From Robertkochia flava (GTDB taxonomy: Bacteria; Bacteroidota; Bacteroidia; Flavobacteriales; Flavobacteriaceae), in NCBI RefSeq assembly GCF_020166515.1, contig NZ_JAINZT010000005.1:248001-312000 (forward strand): DNA of 64,000 bases, read 5' to 3'. Numbering within the stretch: the first letter of the stretch is position 1; each line of letters starts with the position of its first letter. The notes under the pieces are model-generated. The model did no database searches, was not told the DNA's origin, and saw only the letters and a list, made by a program, of their open reading frames with translations. Of the stretch, positions 8,392 to 18,487 are shown piece by piece. The position numbers and the translations under genes were made by a program.

Positions 8392-10287
8392 TCAGGATCC
8401 GGCCAGCTCGATCATCATATCCAGTTCGGTTACCAGTCCGTCGATGCTGCCGCCCCAGCCAACCGATTTGAATTTGATATGGCCGTCAGGGCCAATGACG
8501 AATTTGGTGGGAATACCGGTTACCCCATAGTTGTCGGCTACCTCAAAAGCATTGGTCTCCTCATCCATGGCATCCAGGAGCACGGTAAAGCTGTAATTGT
8601 TCTTTTTGATGAAATCTCCTGTCATCGTTATACGTTTTTCATCCGTACCTCTTTCAAAGGTGTCAATGAAAAGGAACACCACATCTTCATTATCCTTGTA
8701 CTTGTCAAGGGCTTTTTGCATTCCAGGGAAAGATGCGATACAGGGGCCGCACCAGGTGGCCCAGAAATCAAGCACCACGGTTTTTCCTTTCAGGTCGGCA
8801 AGGGCTACCTCGCCTCCCTCTATGTTCCTGAGGGTGAACCCTGCAGCCTCCTCGTCGATCTTTTTTTCGAGGATCTCCTCCTTTAAATTTTCACGGGCTT
8901 CCATTTCAAGGGTGGCCAGCAGGTCTTTGTAGGTGCCTTCGTTCCCGTTTTGAGTAAAGGCGATTTCCAGGTACTCCTTGATCTTCGCATTGCCTGCGTT
9001 GGCAATAATATATTCAGCAGCTTTTTCCTGGGCTGCTTTGTATTGTTGGTCTTCGATAAGGAATTGGATATAACGCTCGTTTACCTCTGGGGTAGCCTCA
9101 GGTCCGGCAGCCAGCCCCTGGTAGGTAATGGCCCCTTTTATATCCCCCTGCTTGTAAAGGATCAGGGCATAGGTATCCCTGTACATATTAAGCGAATTTT
9201 CCAGTTGTATCCGGGTGAGTTTCCGGGTGGAGGTCTTTGGATTCCATTCAGGATCTGTGATCTCCTGCTCGATGAGTTCCAGGGACCTTTTGGAGATGGC
9301 AGCGGCCTCCTCCAGGTTTTCCCCTTTCGCTACAAGGCTCCAGGCGACAGAGTTCATGGCATTGGCACGGGATCTCACCTCGGTGATCTCCCTGTTTAAG
9401 CTCATAAACCGGTCAAAATCGCCCTCCCGGGCATAGGCACTGGCCAGGTTTGATTTTAAATATCCTACCGTTCTGTGTTCCGGATGCTTGGCGATAAAGG
9501 CTGCGAATACTTTCTCTTTTTCCTCCAGGTCTTTGGTACCCTGAATAGCATTGAACTCCTGGATAATAGCCACATCACTGTTCGGGAACTGTTCCAGAAG
9601 GATGTTGTTTATGGAATCTGCTTTTTTTCCCTGGCCGGTATTGCGGTAGATCTTTTCCAGCTCCGAATAATCTTCCATCGACAGTTTTTCCTTCGCGGTT
9701 ATACGGGACTCGATCTCCTTAAACAGGGCCATCCCTTTTTCTTTATCGGCCTTAAACCCCCAGGATGCATAAGCCATTTCATGGTCAGGTTTTAGATCGG
9801 GATACCGGGTCAGATCCGTCTCGTAAAGCCGGAATATACTGTCGGCTTCCACAGTATGTCCCAAAGCCTTGCCCATACCCCGAAAATACATCGCATGACC
9901 CAGATAGGCCCCTGGCACCGGGGTGTTCTCGGCCGAGTATACCGGGATTACCACTGCATCGTTTAGGCTAGTGTACTTTTCCATAAAATCAAAGGCCAGG
10001 CTGGTGGCACTGTCAGGTACTACCAGGGTGGCTTCTGCTGTTTCACCATTCAGGGTGAAATCGAGGTCCTGCATATACATGTCCTTGCTGGTACCGTAAT
10101 GCATAATAATGTTGTCAATAGCTTCCCCCTTGGCATAGGTTACGGTAAGGGAATCGCCCGCTTTGGGCATGGCATTGGAGATGATGACATCTCCAAGCGT
10201 AAGATTTTGATTGATGTTCGCCTCCTGTTCGCACGCAACAAGAGCTGCAGCTGCGGTAAGAGAGGCGAAGAATTTAAAAGGTTTCAT
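8392..10287 (-). CDS. TlpA/ResA-like thioredoxin lipoprotein with helical-repeat domain
   Basis: The 631-aa protein has a lipobox (ALVAC, Cys19), a beta domain of about 110 residues as in other Bacteroidota thioredoxin lipoproteins, a long alpha-helical section (about residues 130-470) resembling tetratricopeptide repeats, and a C-terminal TlpA-like thioredoxin domain. The redox motif WCGPC is at residues 512-516, and a cis-proline loop reads GVTGIPTKFVIGPDG. It should reduce or isomerise disulfides in the envelope. Its partner is unknown. It is a single gene between two terminators. Confidence 0.88.
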   Translation of the reverse strand: MKPFKFFASLTAAAALVACEQEANINQNLTLGDVIISNAMPKAGDSLTVTYAKGEAIDNIIMHYGTSKDMYMQDLDFTLNGETAEATLVVPDSATSLAFDFMEKYTSLNDAVVIPVYSAENTPVPGAYLGHAMYFRGMGKALGHTVEADSIFRLYETDLTRYPDLKPDHEMAYASWGFKADKEKGMALFKEIESRITAKEKLSMEDYSELEKIYRNTGQGKKADSINNILLEQFPNSDVAIIQEFNAIQGTKDLEEKEKVFAAFIAKHPEHRTVGYLKSNLASAYAREGDFDRFMSLNREITEVRSRANAMNSVAWSLVAKGENLEEAAAISKRSLELIEQEITDPEWNPKTSTRKLTRIQLENSLNMYRDTYALILYKQGDIKGAITYQGLAAGPEATPEVNERYIQFLIEDQQYKAAQEKAAEYIIANAGNAKIKEYLEIAFTQNGNEGTYKDLLATLEMEARENLKEEILEKKIDEEAAGFTLRNIEGGEVALADLKGKTVVLDFWATWCGPCIASFPGMQKALDKYKDNEDVVFLFIDTFERGTDEKRITMTGDFIKKNNYSFTVLLDAMDEETNAFEVADNYGVTGIPTKFVIGPDGHIKFKSVGWGGSIDGLVTELDMMIELAGS

Positions 10288-10383
10288 AAAAAATTTTTGT
10301 GGTTGAAAGCCTACAAATTAGTGAATTTATTACAACCCTCTGTTAACGAGTTGTTATAAGTAAAGATCTTGATAGAGTGGGGT

Positions 10384-10414
10384 ATAAAAAAAGCCGGCAA
10401 GTGCCGGCTTTTTA
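10384..10414 (-). terminator. Terminator of kdsA
   Basis: AAGCCGGCA and TGCCGGCTT pair with a 2-4 nt loop. On the minus strand this is followed by at least six T residues, 17 bp after the kdsA stop codon. Confidence 0.88.
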
Positions 10415-10430
10415 TTATTAAAAGTGAAAA

Positions 10431-11252
10431 TTATTTCAGTGCATTCACCGTTTTACGAATGGCAACCAGATTGGTCAGTAATTTTTCCAGGTGATCCAGG
10501 TGCAGCATGTTGGCCCCGTCACTCTTGGCGTTGGCCGGATCAAAATGGGTTTCCATGAACAATCCGTCCACCCCGGTAACCACCCCGGCACGGGCAATGG
10601 TTTCGATCATATCCGGTCGGCCTCCGGTAACGCCGCTGCTCTGGTTAGGCTGTTGCAGGGAGTGGGTCACATCCAGTACCACGGGAGCGTATTGCTTCAT
10701 GGTTGGGATACCGCGAAAATCAACGATCATGTCCTGGTATCCAAACATGGTTCCCCGGTCGGTAATTACGGCCTGTTCGTTCCCGCAGTCGAGAACCTTC
10801 TGCACAGCATGTTTCATGCTTTCCGGGCTCATAAACTGTCCCTTTTTCAGGTTCACGGTTTTTCCGGTATTGGCAGCGGCCACCACCAGGTCGGTCTGGC
10901 GTACCAAAAAAGCCGGGATCTGCAGGATGTCCACATATTCGGCGGCCATGGCGGCATCACTTACCTCATGGATATCTGTAACGGTAGGGACCTCAAAGGT
11001 TTCAGAGACTTTTCTTAGGATCTTCAGAGCCTTTTCATCTCCGATCCCGGTAAAGGAATCGATCCTGCTGCGGTTGGCCTTTTTAAAACTCCCCTTAAAA
11101 ACATAGGGAATCTCCAGTTTATTGGTGATCTCAACCACCCTTTCTGCAATGCGTAGCGCCATCTCTTCGCCTTCAATGGCACAAGGGCCTGCAAGTAAAA
11201 AGAAGTTGTTGCTGTTCAGGTGTTTTATCTGTGGGATGTTTTCCAGTTTCAT
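10431..11252 (-). CDS. kdsA: 3-deoxy-8-phosphooctulonate synthase
   Basis: The 273-aa enzyme condenses phosphoenolpyruvate with arabinose 5-phosphate to make KDO 8-phosphate for lipopolysaccharide. Family motifs are clear: AGPCAIEGEE near the start, FKGSFKKANRS (substrate phosphate binding), DVTHSLQQPNQ and MIETIARAGV, then METHFDPANAKSDG. Cys24 in GPC, His in DVTH, Glu in METH and Asp in AKSDG correspond to the metal ligands of the metal-dependent class, unlike the metal-free E. coli type with Asn. It is followed by its own terminator and transcribed divergently from typA. Confidence 0.96.
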   Translation of the reverse strand: MKLENIPQIKHLNSNNFFLLAGPCAIEGEEMALRIAERVVEITNKLEIPYVFKGSFKKANRSRIDSFTGIGDEKALKILRKVSETFEVPTVTDIHEVSDAAMAAEYVDILQIPAFLVRQTDLVVAAANTGKTVNLKKGQFMSPESMKHAVQKVLDCGNEQAVITDRGTMFGYQDMIVDFRGIPTMKQYAPVVLDVTHSLQQPNQSSGVTGGRPDMIETIARAGVVTGVDGLFMETHFDPANAKSDGANMLHLDHLEKLLTNLVAIRKTVNALK

Positions 11253-11448
11253 CTAGACTTAAAATTTGAGCGCAAAGATAGGGTTTTATACCGTATCTGT
11301 AAACAGGAAGAAATACCGGATCGCCTTTACAGGCTTAAACCTTATTTTAAGGAGGTTGTGAGGTAAGTCTTTTAGTATCAATTTTATAGGGGGGAGGTGG
11401 CGGTGAAATTATTTTTGAGTTTATGATGATACAAGTAAAAGATTAGCG

Positions 11449-11456
11449 TACCTTTG
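11449..11456 (+). promoter_or_regulatory. Putative -7 element of typA
   Basis: TACCTTTG matches the Bacteroidota -7 consensus TAnnTTTG exactly and lies 23 bp before the typA start codon. A good -33 TTG at the right distance is not evident. Confidence 0.5.
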
Positions 11457-11479
11457 CGCCCTTAAAACGAAAGGCATTT

Positions 11480-13285
11480 ATGACATCCATAAAGAACATT
11501 GCGATCATCGCACACGTAGACCACGGTAAAACTACCCTGGTAGACAAGATCCTTCACCACTGCGAACTGTTCAGGGAGAACCAGGAAACCGGAGAGTTGA
11601 TCCTGGATAATAACGACCTGGAAAGAGAACGTGGTATCACCATTCTTTCCAAGAACGTTTCGGTAAACTATAAAGGGACCAAGATCAATATCATCGATAC
11701 TCCCGGTCACGCCGATTTTGGAGGAGAAGTGGAAAGGGTTTTGAACATGGCCGATGGGGTATTGCTGCTGGTAGACGCCTTTGAAGGGCCTATGCCGCAA
11801 ACCCGTTTTGTACTGCAAAAGGCGATCGAGATGAAACTCAAGCCTATTGTGGTAGTGAACAAGGTGGACAAGGAGAACTGTACACCCGATGAGGTACATG
11901 AGGCGGTGTTCGATCTGATGTTCGAGCTTGGAGCAGAAGAATGGCAGTTGGATTTCCCAACAGTTTACGGTTCGGCCAAGAACAACTGGATGTCTGACGA
12001 CTGGAACAATCAAACAGAAAATATTGAACCGCTGCTTGATATGGTGGTGGAGCATATCCCATCTCCAAAGATCGAAGAGGGTAGTACCCAGATGCTGATC
12101 ACTTCCCTGGACTATTCATCCTTTACCGGACGAATTGCTATTGGAAGATTACAGCGAGGCATCTTAAAACCAAATATGAACGTTTCCCTGGTAAAGCGCG
12201 ATGGATCGATCGTGAAATCCCGTATCAAGGAACTGCACGTATTTGACGGACTCGGCCGTAAAAAGGCGGAGGAGATCCAGGCAGGGGATATTTGTGCCAT
12301 TGCCGGGCTTGAAGGTTTCGATATCGGGGATACCATTGCCGATTTTGAAAATCCTGAAGCACTGCCTACCATCGCTATCGACGAGCCTACCATGAGTATG
12401 CTCTTTACCATTAACGATTCTCCGTTCTTCGGAAAAGACGGGAAGTTCGTAACCTCCAGACACATCAAGGAGCGTCTGGAAAAGGAACTCGAAAAGAACC
12501 TGGCCCTTCGCGTACACCCTACAGACAGTGCCGATAAGTTTATGGTGTTCGGTCGTGGGGTACTTCACCTCTCAGTTTTGATCGAAACCATGAGAAGAGA
12601 AGGGTATGAACTGCAGATCGGACAGCCACAGGTAATTATCAAGGAGATCGATGGCGTAAAATGTGAGCCGGTGGAAGAGCTTACCATCGACCTTCCGGAA
12701 GATGTCTCAGGTAGAGCAGTAGAAATGGTGACCCAGAGAAAAGGGGAGATGCTGAGCATGGAACCTAAGGGAGAGCGTATGGTGATCAGATTCCATATTC
12801 CTTCCAGAGGAATCATCGGATTGAGAAACCAGTTGCTTACCGCAACAGCTGGAGAGGCCATCATGAACCACAGGTTCCTGGAATACCAGCCCTATAAAGG
12901 GGAGATTCCCGGACGTATCAATGGTTCGCTGATCTCTATGGAAAAAGGAACATCGATTCCTTACTCTATGGATAAACTCCAGGAAAGAGGAAAGTTCTTT
13001 ATTCACCCGGGAGAAGATATCTATACCGGTCAGGTGATCGGGGAGAACTCCAGGGGAGATGATATGACTGTAAACGTTACCAAGACCAAGAAGCTTACCA
13101 ACATCCGTTCGGCCGGTGCCGACGATAAGGTGAAGCTGGCGCCGCCGATCAAGTTTTCACTGGAGGAGGCCCTGGAATACATCCAAAAGGATGAATATGT
13201 GGAGGTAACACCAAACCATATGCGACTGCGTAAGATCTATCTCGACGAGAATGAGCGCAAGAGAATGCAAAAGCAGATAGGATAA
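11480..13285 (+). CDS. typA: Translational GTPase TypA/BipA
   Basis: The 601-aa protein is a ribosome-binding GTPase of the elongation factor G/LepA class that helps ribosome assembly, especially at low temperature. It shows G1 AHVDHGKTTLVDKIL, G2 RERGITILSKNVSV, G3 DTPGHADFGGEVERV and G4 NKVDK within the first 130 residues, followed by a beta-barrel domain, two alpha/beta domains and the BipA-specific C-terminal part (IRSAGADDKVKLAPP). Length matches the family. A UUCG-loop terminator follows immediately. It is monocistronic. Confidence 0.97.
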   Translation: MTSIKNIAIIAHVDHGKTTLVDKILHHCELFRENQETGELILDNNDLERERGITILSKNVSVNYKGTKINIIDTPGHADFGGEVERVLNMADGVLLLVDAFEGPMPQTRFVLQKAIEMKLKPIVVVNKVDKENCTPDEVHEAVFDLMFELGAEEWQLDFPTVYGSAKNNWMSDDWNNQTENIEPLLDMVVEHIPSPKIEEGSTQMLITSLDYSSFTGRIAIGRLQRGILKPNMNVSLVKRDGSIVKSRIKELHVFDGLGRKKAEEIQAGDICAIAGLEGFDIGDTIADFENPEALPTIAIDEPTMSMLFTINDSPFFGKDGKFVTSRHIKERLEKELEKNLALRVHPTDSADKFMVFGRGVLHLSVLIETMRREGYELQIGQPQVIIKEIDGVKCEPVEELTIDLPEDVSGRAVEMVTQRKGEMLSMEPKGERMVIRFHIPSRGIIGLRNQLLTATAGEAIMNHRFLEYQPYKGEIPGRINGSLISMEKGTSIPYSMDKLQERGKFFIHPGEDIYTGQVIGENSRGDDMTVNVTKTKKLTNIRSAGADDKVKLAPPIKFSLEEALEYIQKDEYVEVTPNHMRLRKIYLDENERKRMQKQIG

Positions 13286-13290
13286 CATCC

Positions 13291-13322
13291 AAAAAAAGAG
13301 ACCTTCGGGTCTCTTTTTTTTT
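13291..13322 (+). terminator. Terminator of typA
   Basis: GAGACC and GGTCTC pair around a TTCG tetraloop, flanked by A7 and T10, starting 6 bp after the stop codon. Confidence 0.95.
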
Positions 13323-13585
13323 GCAGGTATGAAGTAACGGGGCATTTTTGAGTGAATGTCTTCGCGAGGGCATGCAATGGCCGTGGCGATCTCTTTATTA
13401 TTTGAGGCCAATACACCTCCTTCCGGCCAGCAGGTATCTTCCCCTGCTAAAGCATGGGCGATCCCGGTAGTTTGGCATCCATATCCTTTCTAAGGGTGCA
13501 CGATGGAAGAGGGGGGTCAGAGGTGTCCAAAATCGCATTTAAAGGGTCTTAAGGAGTTTATTATCAATATTTAAACTAAGAAAAA
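13323..13585. other. Non-coding stretch before the secreted-protein operon
   Basis: No supported gene. The part at about 13345-13400 (TTCGCGAGGGCATGCAATGGCC, then GGCGATCTCTTT) is worded like dispersed intergenic repeats that I recall from Bacteroidota genomes, but only one copy is present in this window. The right half becomes A+T rich towards the putative promoter. Confidence 0.4.
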
Positions 13586-13616
13586 TTGCTTCATTTATAG
13601 AAAATATTCTATATTG
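13586..13616 (+). promoter_or_regulatory. Putative promoter with internal palindrome
   Basis: TTG at 13586-13588 and TATATTG at 13610-13616 are 21 bp apart. The spacer contains a perfect inverted repeat, TATAGAA-AATA-TTCTATA, at 13596-13613, which overlaps the -7 element and is placed as a repressor site would be. The -7 box deviates from TAnnTTTG by one missing base. The leader would be about 100 nt, before the 1586-aa gene. Confidence 0.4.
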
Positions 13617-13726
13617 TATTTCCCTTTTATGATGTTAGAATTTGAAGCTGATCTTTTGATCTAATCTTCAGGGAAGCAAGAGTCTTGTCTTCCGGTTATT
13701 AGCGGTATAACCAAAAGTATTGTCTG

Positions 13727-16700
13727 ATGATCAGATTTATATTGCTATTAGCCTTATCCGCGATTTCTGCTGGTAATATATTGGCCTCCGCTCCCTTTCG
13801 GGAGATGAGTCCTTCATGCACAGTTACTGAAAACAGCTTTAAAATGCCATTCGGAAATGCTATTGTGCCTACGCAGGCAGAGAATCATGCGTTCCCAATG
13901 GTTTTCTCAAGTGTGCCTAAGACTTTAAAAGGTTCCTTTTCGCTTTTTGATGGTTTAACGGAATTTGATCCGGAATACCTGAGAAGGGTGCTGCATATCG
14001 ATAGTGCGGCAGACTCACTTGTAGATGTAGCGCGTGGTATTTTTGAAGAAATATCCAAGCACCGCCGTTTTATTGATATCCTGAGCGGGGATGAAGTAAT
14101 GAACTTCCCGGTTGGAATACGAAAGCAATTTTCTCCGAATTCACATCTGACGGTAGGTGTGGTAAACGCCAGGTTCCATCCCCTGTATGCCGAAGTGGAT
14201 TTGTTTGCAAGACTTGAATTGTCGGAATTGAATGCCGATCTTTTCTTTGCGGCTTCCGGGGTGAAAATTTCGCACCGGGGCGGCATCTACGAGGAAGCGA
14301 AACTTCACCTGGTGAAGAACTTTCCACTGATCCGGCAGGGAGGGCAGTGGTTACTAACTTTCCTGGGGGACTTCCGGCGCAATGGTTCCCCATCAGACGA
14401 CAGCTATTTGGTAATTGATTGTGAAGGCACAGTAAAGGAATTATCCCTGGCTGCTGATGTTCGCATTTCGAAAAAAATTGCAGTTCCCCTGAAGGATAAT
14501 GGTGATTATGCCTTCCCGGGAGAGCTGGAGCCTAACAACGGTTCCAGTCCGGTAAACAATAAGAGTTATGTCGGGGCCAGGTTCAGGGTGGAAGGAAATA
14601 CAACCAACGACTTCCTGTTTGAGCTTTCTCTTCCTTTTTTCGAACTCAGGGGACTAAAGGGATGGGGATTCGGGTTTAAAAATTGTATTCTCGATCTTAG
14701 TGATACCAGTAATTTTCCGGGCATCAAGTTTCCCGATGCCTATGCAGAGCAAGGGGTCCTGATTCGTGGTCAACGTGAACTGTGGAGAGGATTTTATGCA
14801 GACGAAGTACGCGTCATGCTTCCGCCACAATTTAGAATAAAGTCATCTGATACCAGGATCGTCGTAGGAGCAGAAAATTTCATCCTGGACCATCACGGTG
14901 TCTCAGGGGAATTTTATGCAGAGTCTGTTATACCTCTAGATAATGGCAATGCCGGGGGATGGCGATTTTCTGTAGACCGTATAAGCGCCATGGTTGTGGG
15001 TAACACCCTGACCGGAGCAGGATTTTCAGGGAAACTTCTGCTTCCGTTGAGTAAAGATCGCGAGGAGAATGCCCTTAAGTATAAAGGGTTTATCTCTGCC
15101 GGGGATGAATACCTTTTGGATGTAGCCATTGAAGATGAGCTCGATTTCGATGTGTTCCGGGCCAGAACACGGTTATATAAAGGATCTTTTATCCGGATGG
15201 AAGTTCATGAGGGCCGGTTTTATCCTGAAGCGAATCTTACGGGGATAATGCAATTTGACCCAGGCGATACTTCGGTCATTGACACCCTGACTGAAAAGGA
15301 TATTCGTAAGAACGGAATGGAAAAACTTCGGATCGGGGGGCTGTTATTTCAAAACCTCCACCTAAAGACCAGGTCGGCCCCTTATATCTCTGTAGAGTAC
15401 CTGGCACTTAAGGACACGGTTGCCACGCCCAGTTTTTTCGGATTTGAATTAGGGGTACATGCAGTTCATCTTGAAACACCATCCCCGGAAAAGGCTTCCC
15501 TGGCTTTCAATGCTTTTATCAACCTCGATGATACCGGGATCAAGGGAGATGTGGGGCTTCGTATTGATGCTTCGATGGAGTCTGGCGATCTTCATGAATG
15601 GAAATTTGAAAGGTTTCAGGTGGATTCTGTAGGGGTAGAGGTGCAACGAAATAGCTTTGAACTCAGCGGGAAACTTCATTTTACAGACGCAGATGCCAGG
15701 TATGGCGATGCCCTGGCAGGCAGGCTTCAGGTGTATTCTGAAATCCTGAAGATAGAAATGGGAGCCCGTGCCATTTTTGGCCGAAAGGACGATTATAATT
15801 ATTGGTTCGCAGATGTATACGGAGCTCCTATTAACAAAGGGGGTAACCCTTTTAAGATCTACAGTCTCAGCGGAGGGATCTATCACCATATGCAAAAGGC
15901 CGGATTTGATGAGGCCGGATCCAATCCATCCGGGATCCTTTACGTCCCTGATGCCGTGACCGATTTTGGCTTTAAGGCCCTGGCCGCTTTTGAAGTAAAA
16001 CAAAAGATGACCTTTTCGGGCCTGGTTGGGATAGAAATGAGCTTTAACGAAAAACATCATGGAGGTGGCTTGCGCAGGGTCGGATTGTACGGTGCTGCCT
16101 CCCTGATGAACCCGGCGGGAAGTGCCGCTGCAACCGATCAAAATCTCGGGGAACTTAAAGCGGTACAGAGGATGCAGGCAGAAAGGGAATCTCAATTATC
16201 CGGGTTTCATGAACTCTCCATAGACCGGCAGGGCATCCAATATTTCGCCAATGAGGTTTTTCCCGATCTGCTAACGGGAAAGGAACTCTTTGCAGCCCAG
16301 GTAGCTATGGATTATGACCTTACTAATGAGGTCTATTGGGGAATGTTTGATTCGTTCCTAAACCTGGGAGGTATTCGCGGGGATGGGGAAAAGAATCGAC
16401 TGGGCTTTGTTGAATTTTATAGTGCCCCCGATAATTGGTATATCTATGCCGGTACTCCTGAAAAGCGGTTTGGAGTTCGCGATATCCCGGTGGGACCGTT
16501 TTCTGCCAGGGCCAATGTCTACTATATGGCAGGGACTAAGTTACCCCCGCCGGCGGCTCCCCCACAGCAGGTGCAGGATATCTTAAACCTCCATGGAGAT
16601 CAGTTTGATTTCAATAGAAATTACGATACCCAACTGGCTTCCGGCCGGGGGTATGCATTCGGGGCAACTCTTGCCATGGGTATTGGGTTTGATTGGGGGC

Positions 16701-18487
16701 TGGTATATGCCAATGTTGAAGCCGGAGTAGGTTTTGATCTCATGATGAGAAACTTTGCGGATGTGACCTGCCAGGAAAGTTCCGGGCAGTTGGGAATGAA
16801 TGGATGGTATGCCAGTGGACAAGCGTATGCGTATTTACAGGGGGCTCTCGGGGTCCGAGTGGATGTGTTCTTTATGAAAATGGACATTCCGGTCATGAAG
16901 GCCGGTATAGCGTTGTTGGCGCAGGCTCAACTACCCAATCCGTGGTATATAAAGGGATATGCAGGGATAGAAGTGCATGTTTTGGGGCATATTAACATCA
17001 GGACGCGGGTAAAAGTAGTCATAGGGGAGCCTTGCGAAATGATGGAAACTACCGGACTTGAAGCTTTTACTATGATCTCTGATATTACGCCCTTGGAAGG
17101 AGCAGAGGAGGTAAATGTTTTTGAATCGGTTCATGTGGCCTTAAATACTTCAGAAGGCGAGATGATTCGCGTGGAAACCATGACGGGAAAAAAGTATTTT
17201 AAAGCGCATCTGGATACCCTCGTTGTTTATGATGGCAACAAAAAATTAAAGGGGGAACTCTTGTGGAATGAAGGGCGGGATCTTCTGTCCTGGAATGCGG
17301 AGGATATTTTACCGGAGAACAGTACCCTTATTACCTGGGTTCGCTTATCATTCCTGGAATATACCAACGGAGAATGGGTCCCCCTTCTTAAAGACGGAGT
17401 TCCTGTAACAGAAGAGCAAAAGGTCACCTTTACCACAGGGGGAGCTCCCGCATCGATTCCATATGCCAACATAGAAAGTATGTTTCCGGTGATCTCCCAG
17501 AATTATGTCCTCGCAGAAGAATTTGAAAAAGGATATATCCTGTTAAAAAAAGGCCAGGATTATCTCTTTGAGAAGGGACTGAAAAACCATTTTTATTTTG
17601 TCTCCGGGAATACTGGGAAAAAGACCCCTGCCGATTTCAGTTATGACCGTACCAATAACCTGATCAGGTTCACCCTTCCCGATCTGTATCCTTCCACTGC
17701 GTATTCGGTTCTTTTACAATCCAGGGCTGAACCTTCAGATGCGGTTTCGGTGGGCATGCAATACCAGGAAAAAGGGGAAGCGCTGTTTACCTCTTCCAAC
17801 AAGATCGACGGTACTTCTTCAGGAGCAGCCCTTTTTACCAGGTTGGAATATTCGTTTCATACCAGTGCCTACAGGAATTTTAAAGAAAAGGTCAGGGCCA
17901 TGGAGATCGAACAACACTCCCTTTTTGCCGATGGCGATCAGGATGTGGCCGGGTTTGCGTTAAAGACTGTCAATGCAGAGCCCTGGGACATTCACGATAT
18001 AAGCCCGGCAAGATACAATGGCGGGCAGGCATTTATCAGGGCATCTGCCCATATGACCGATGATTACTACGAAAAGGAGATCCATCCATTCCTTTATGAG
18101 CATTATCCACTTGATAAGGACATCCGGGTATTAAGGGATACTGCGGTGTATGGATTTATTCCCAGAAAGGCGGTAGTGCCTTCCACGATCTATAAGGAGC
18201 TTACGCACCACGGTGTTGCTCACCGGTACCTGTCTGATAATTTTCCTTTTCAATGGCGCCTGGCCCGGACCTATAAAAATGATTTTTATGATCTCAGGTC
18301 TCAGTTGGCAGACCGGATCCTGAACAGGGATGTCATTGATTACACGAGATTCGAAAAATATAAATACCTCATTAACGGAACGTTTCCATTTGTAAATACA
18401 GAGCGCTATAAAGTATACTTTCATTACATCCTGCCTCTGCGAACAACGGGAAATAAGATCCGGGTTGATTACATAAATTCCTTTTGA
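13727..18487 (+). CDS. Giant secreted beta-rich protein, first gene of three-gene operon
   Basis: The 1586-aa protein has a signal peptide (MIRFILLLALSAISAGNILA). I do not recognise a named family over most of its length. Residues about 100-800 show repeated beta-strand patterns with short Gly/Asp turns. A Pro-rich linker (LPPPAAPPQQ) lies near 945. Residues about 970-1110 are Gly- and aromatic-rich strands that could form a barrel or shell. About 1119-1240 resembles a bacterial Ig-like (Big_5/SbsA) domain: ITPLEGAEEVNVFESV up to VTFTTGG. The C-terminal 350 residues are mixed and end in ILPLRTTGNKIRVDYINSF, with no T9SS sorting tail or lipobox. Its stop overlaps the start of the next gene (ATGA), implying coupled translation. 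Confidence 0.85.
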   Translation: MIRFILLLALSAISAGNILASAPFREMSPSCTVTENSFKMPFGNAIVPTQAENHAFPMVFSSVPKTLKGSFSLFDGLTEFDPEYLRRVLHIDSAADSLVDVARGIFEEISKHRRFIDILSGDEVMNFPVGIRKQFSPNSHLTVGVVNARFHPLYAEVDLFARLELSELNADLFFAASGVKISHRGGIYEEAKLHLVKNFPLIRQGGQWLLTFLGDFRRNGSPSDDSYLVIDCEGTVKELSLAADVRISKKIAVPLKDNGDYAFPGELEPNNGSSPVNNKSYVGARFRVEGNTTNDFLFELSLPFFELRGLKGWGFGFKNCILDLSDTSNFPGIKFPDAYAEQGVLIRGQRELWRGFYADEVRVMLPPQFRIKSSDTRIVVGAENFILDHHGVSGEFYAESVIPLDNGNAGGWRFSVDRISAMVVGNTLTGAGFSGKLLLPLSKDREENALKYKGFISAGDEYLLDVAIEDELDFDVFRARTRLYKGSFIRMEVHEGRFYPEANLTGIMQFDPGDTSVIDTLTEKDIRKNGMEKLRIGGLLFQNLHLKTRSAPYISVEYLALKDTVATPSFFGFELGVHAVHLETPSPEKASLAFNAFINLDDTGIKGDVGLRIDASMESGDLHEWKFERFQVDSVGVEVQRNSFELSGKLHFTDADARYGDALAGRLQVYSEILKIEMGARAIFGRKDDYNYWFADVYGAPINKGGNPFKIYSLSGGIYHHMQKAGFDEAGSNPSGILYVPDAVTDFGFKALAAFEVKQKMTFSGLVGIEMSFNEKHHGGGLRRVGLYGAASLMNPAGSAAATDQNLGELKAVQRMQAERESQLSGFHELSIDRQGIQYFANEVFPDLLTGKELFAAQVAMDYDLTNEVYWGMFDSFLNLGGIRGDGEKNRLGFVEFYSAPDNWYIYAGTPEKRFGVRDIPVGPFSARANVYYMAGTKLPPPAAPPQQVQDILNLHGDQFDFNRNYDTQLASGRGYAFGATLAMGIGFDWGLVYANVEAGVGFDLMMRNFADVTCQESSGQLGMNGWYASGQAYAYLQGALGVRVDVFFMKMDIPVMKAGIALLAQAQLPNPWYIKGYAGIEVHVLGHINIRTRVKVVIGEPCEMMETTGLEAFTMISDITPLEGAEEVNVFESVHVALNTSEGEMIRVETMTGKKYFKAHLDTLVVYDGNKKLKGELLWNEGRDLLSWNAEDILPENSTLITWVRLSFLEYTNGEWVPLLKDGVPVTEEQKVTFTTGGAPASIPYANIESMFPVISQNYVLAEEFEKGYILLKKGQDYLFEKGLKNHFYFVSGNTGKKTPADFSYDRTNNLIRFTLPDLYPSTAYSVLLQSRAEPSDAVSVGMQYQEKGEALFTSSNKIDGTSSGAALFTRLEYSFHTSAYRNFKEKVRAMEIEQHSLFADGDQDVAGFALKTVNAEPWDIHDISPARYNGGQAFIRASAHMTDDYYEKEIHPFLYEHYPLDKDIRVLRDTAVYGFIPRKAVVPSTIYKELTHHGVAHRYLSDNFPFQWRLARTYKNDFYDLRSQLADRILNRDVIDYTRFEKYKYLINGTFPFVNTERYKVYFHYILPLRTTGNKIRVDYINSF

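Noticed and set aside
15449-16195. Minus-strand frame of 248 codons
   Set aside because: It is antisense to the 1586-aa gene and looks like a by-product of its codon use.
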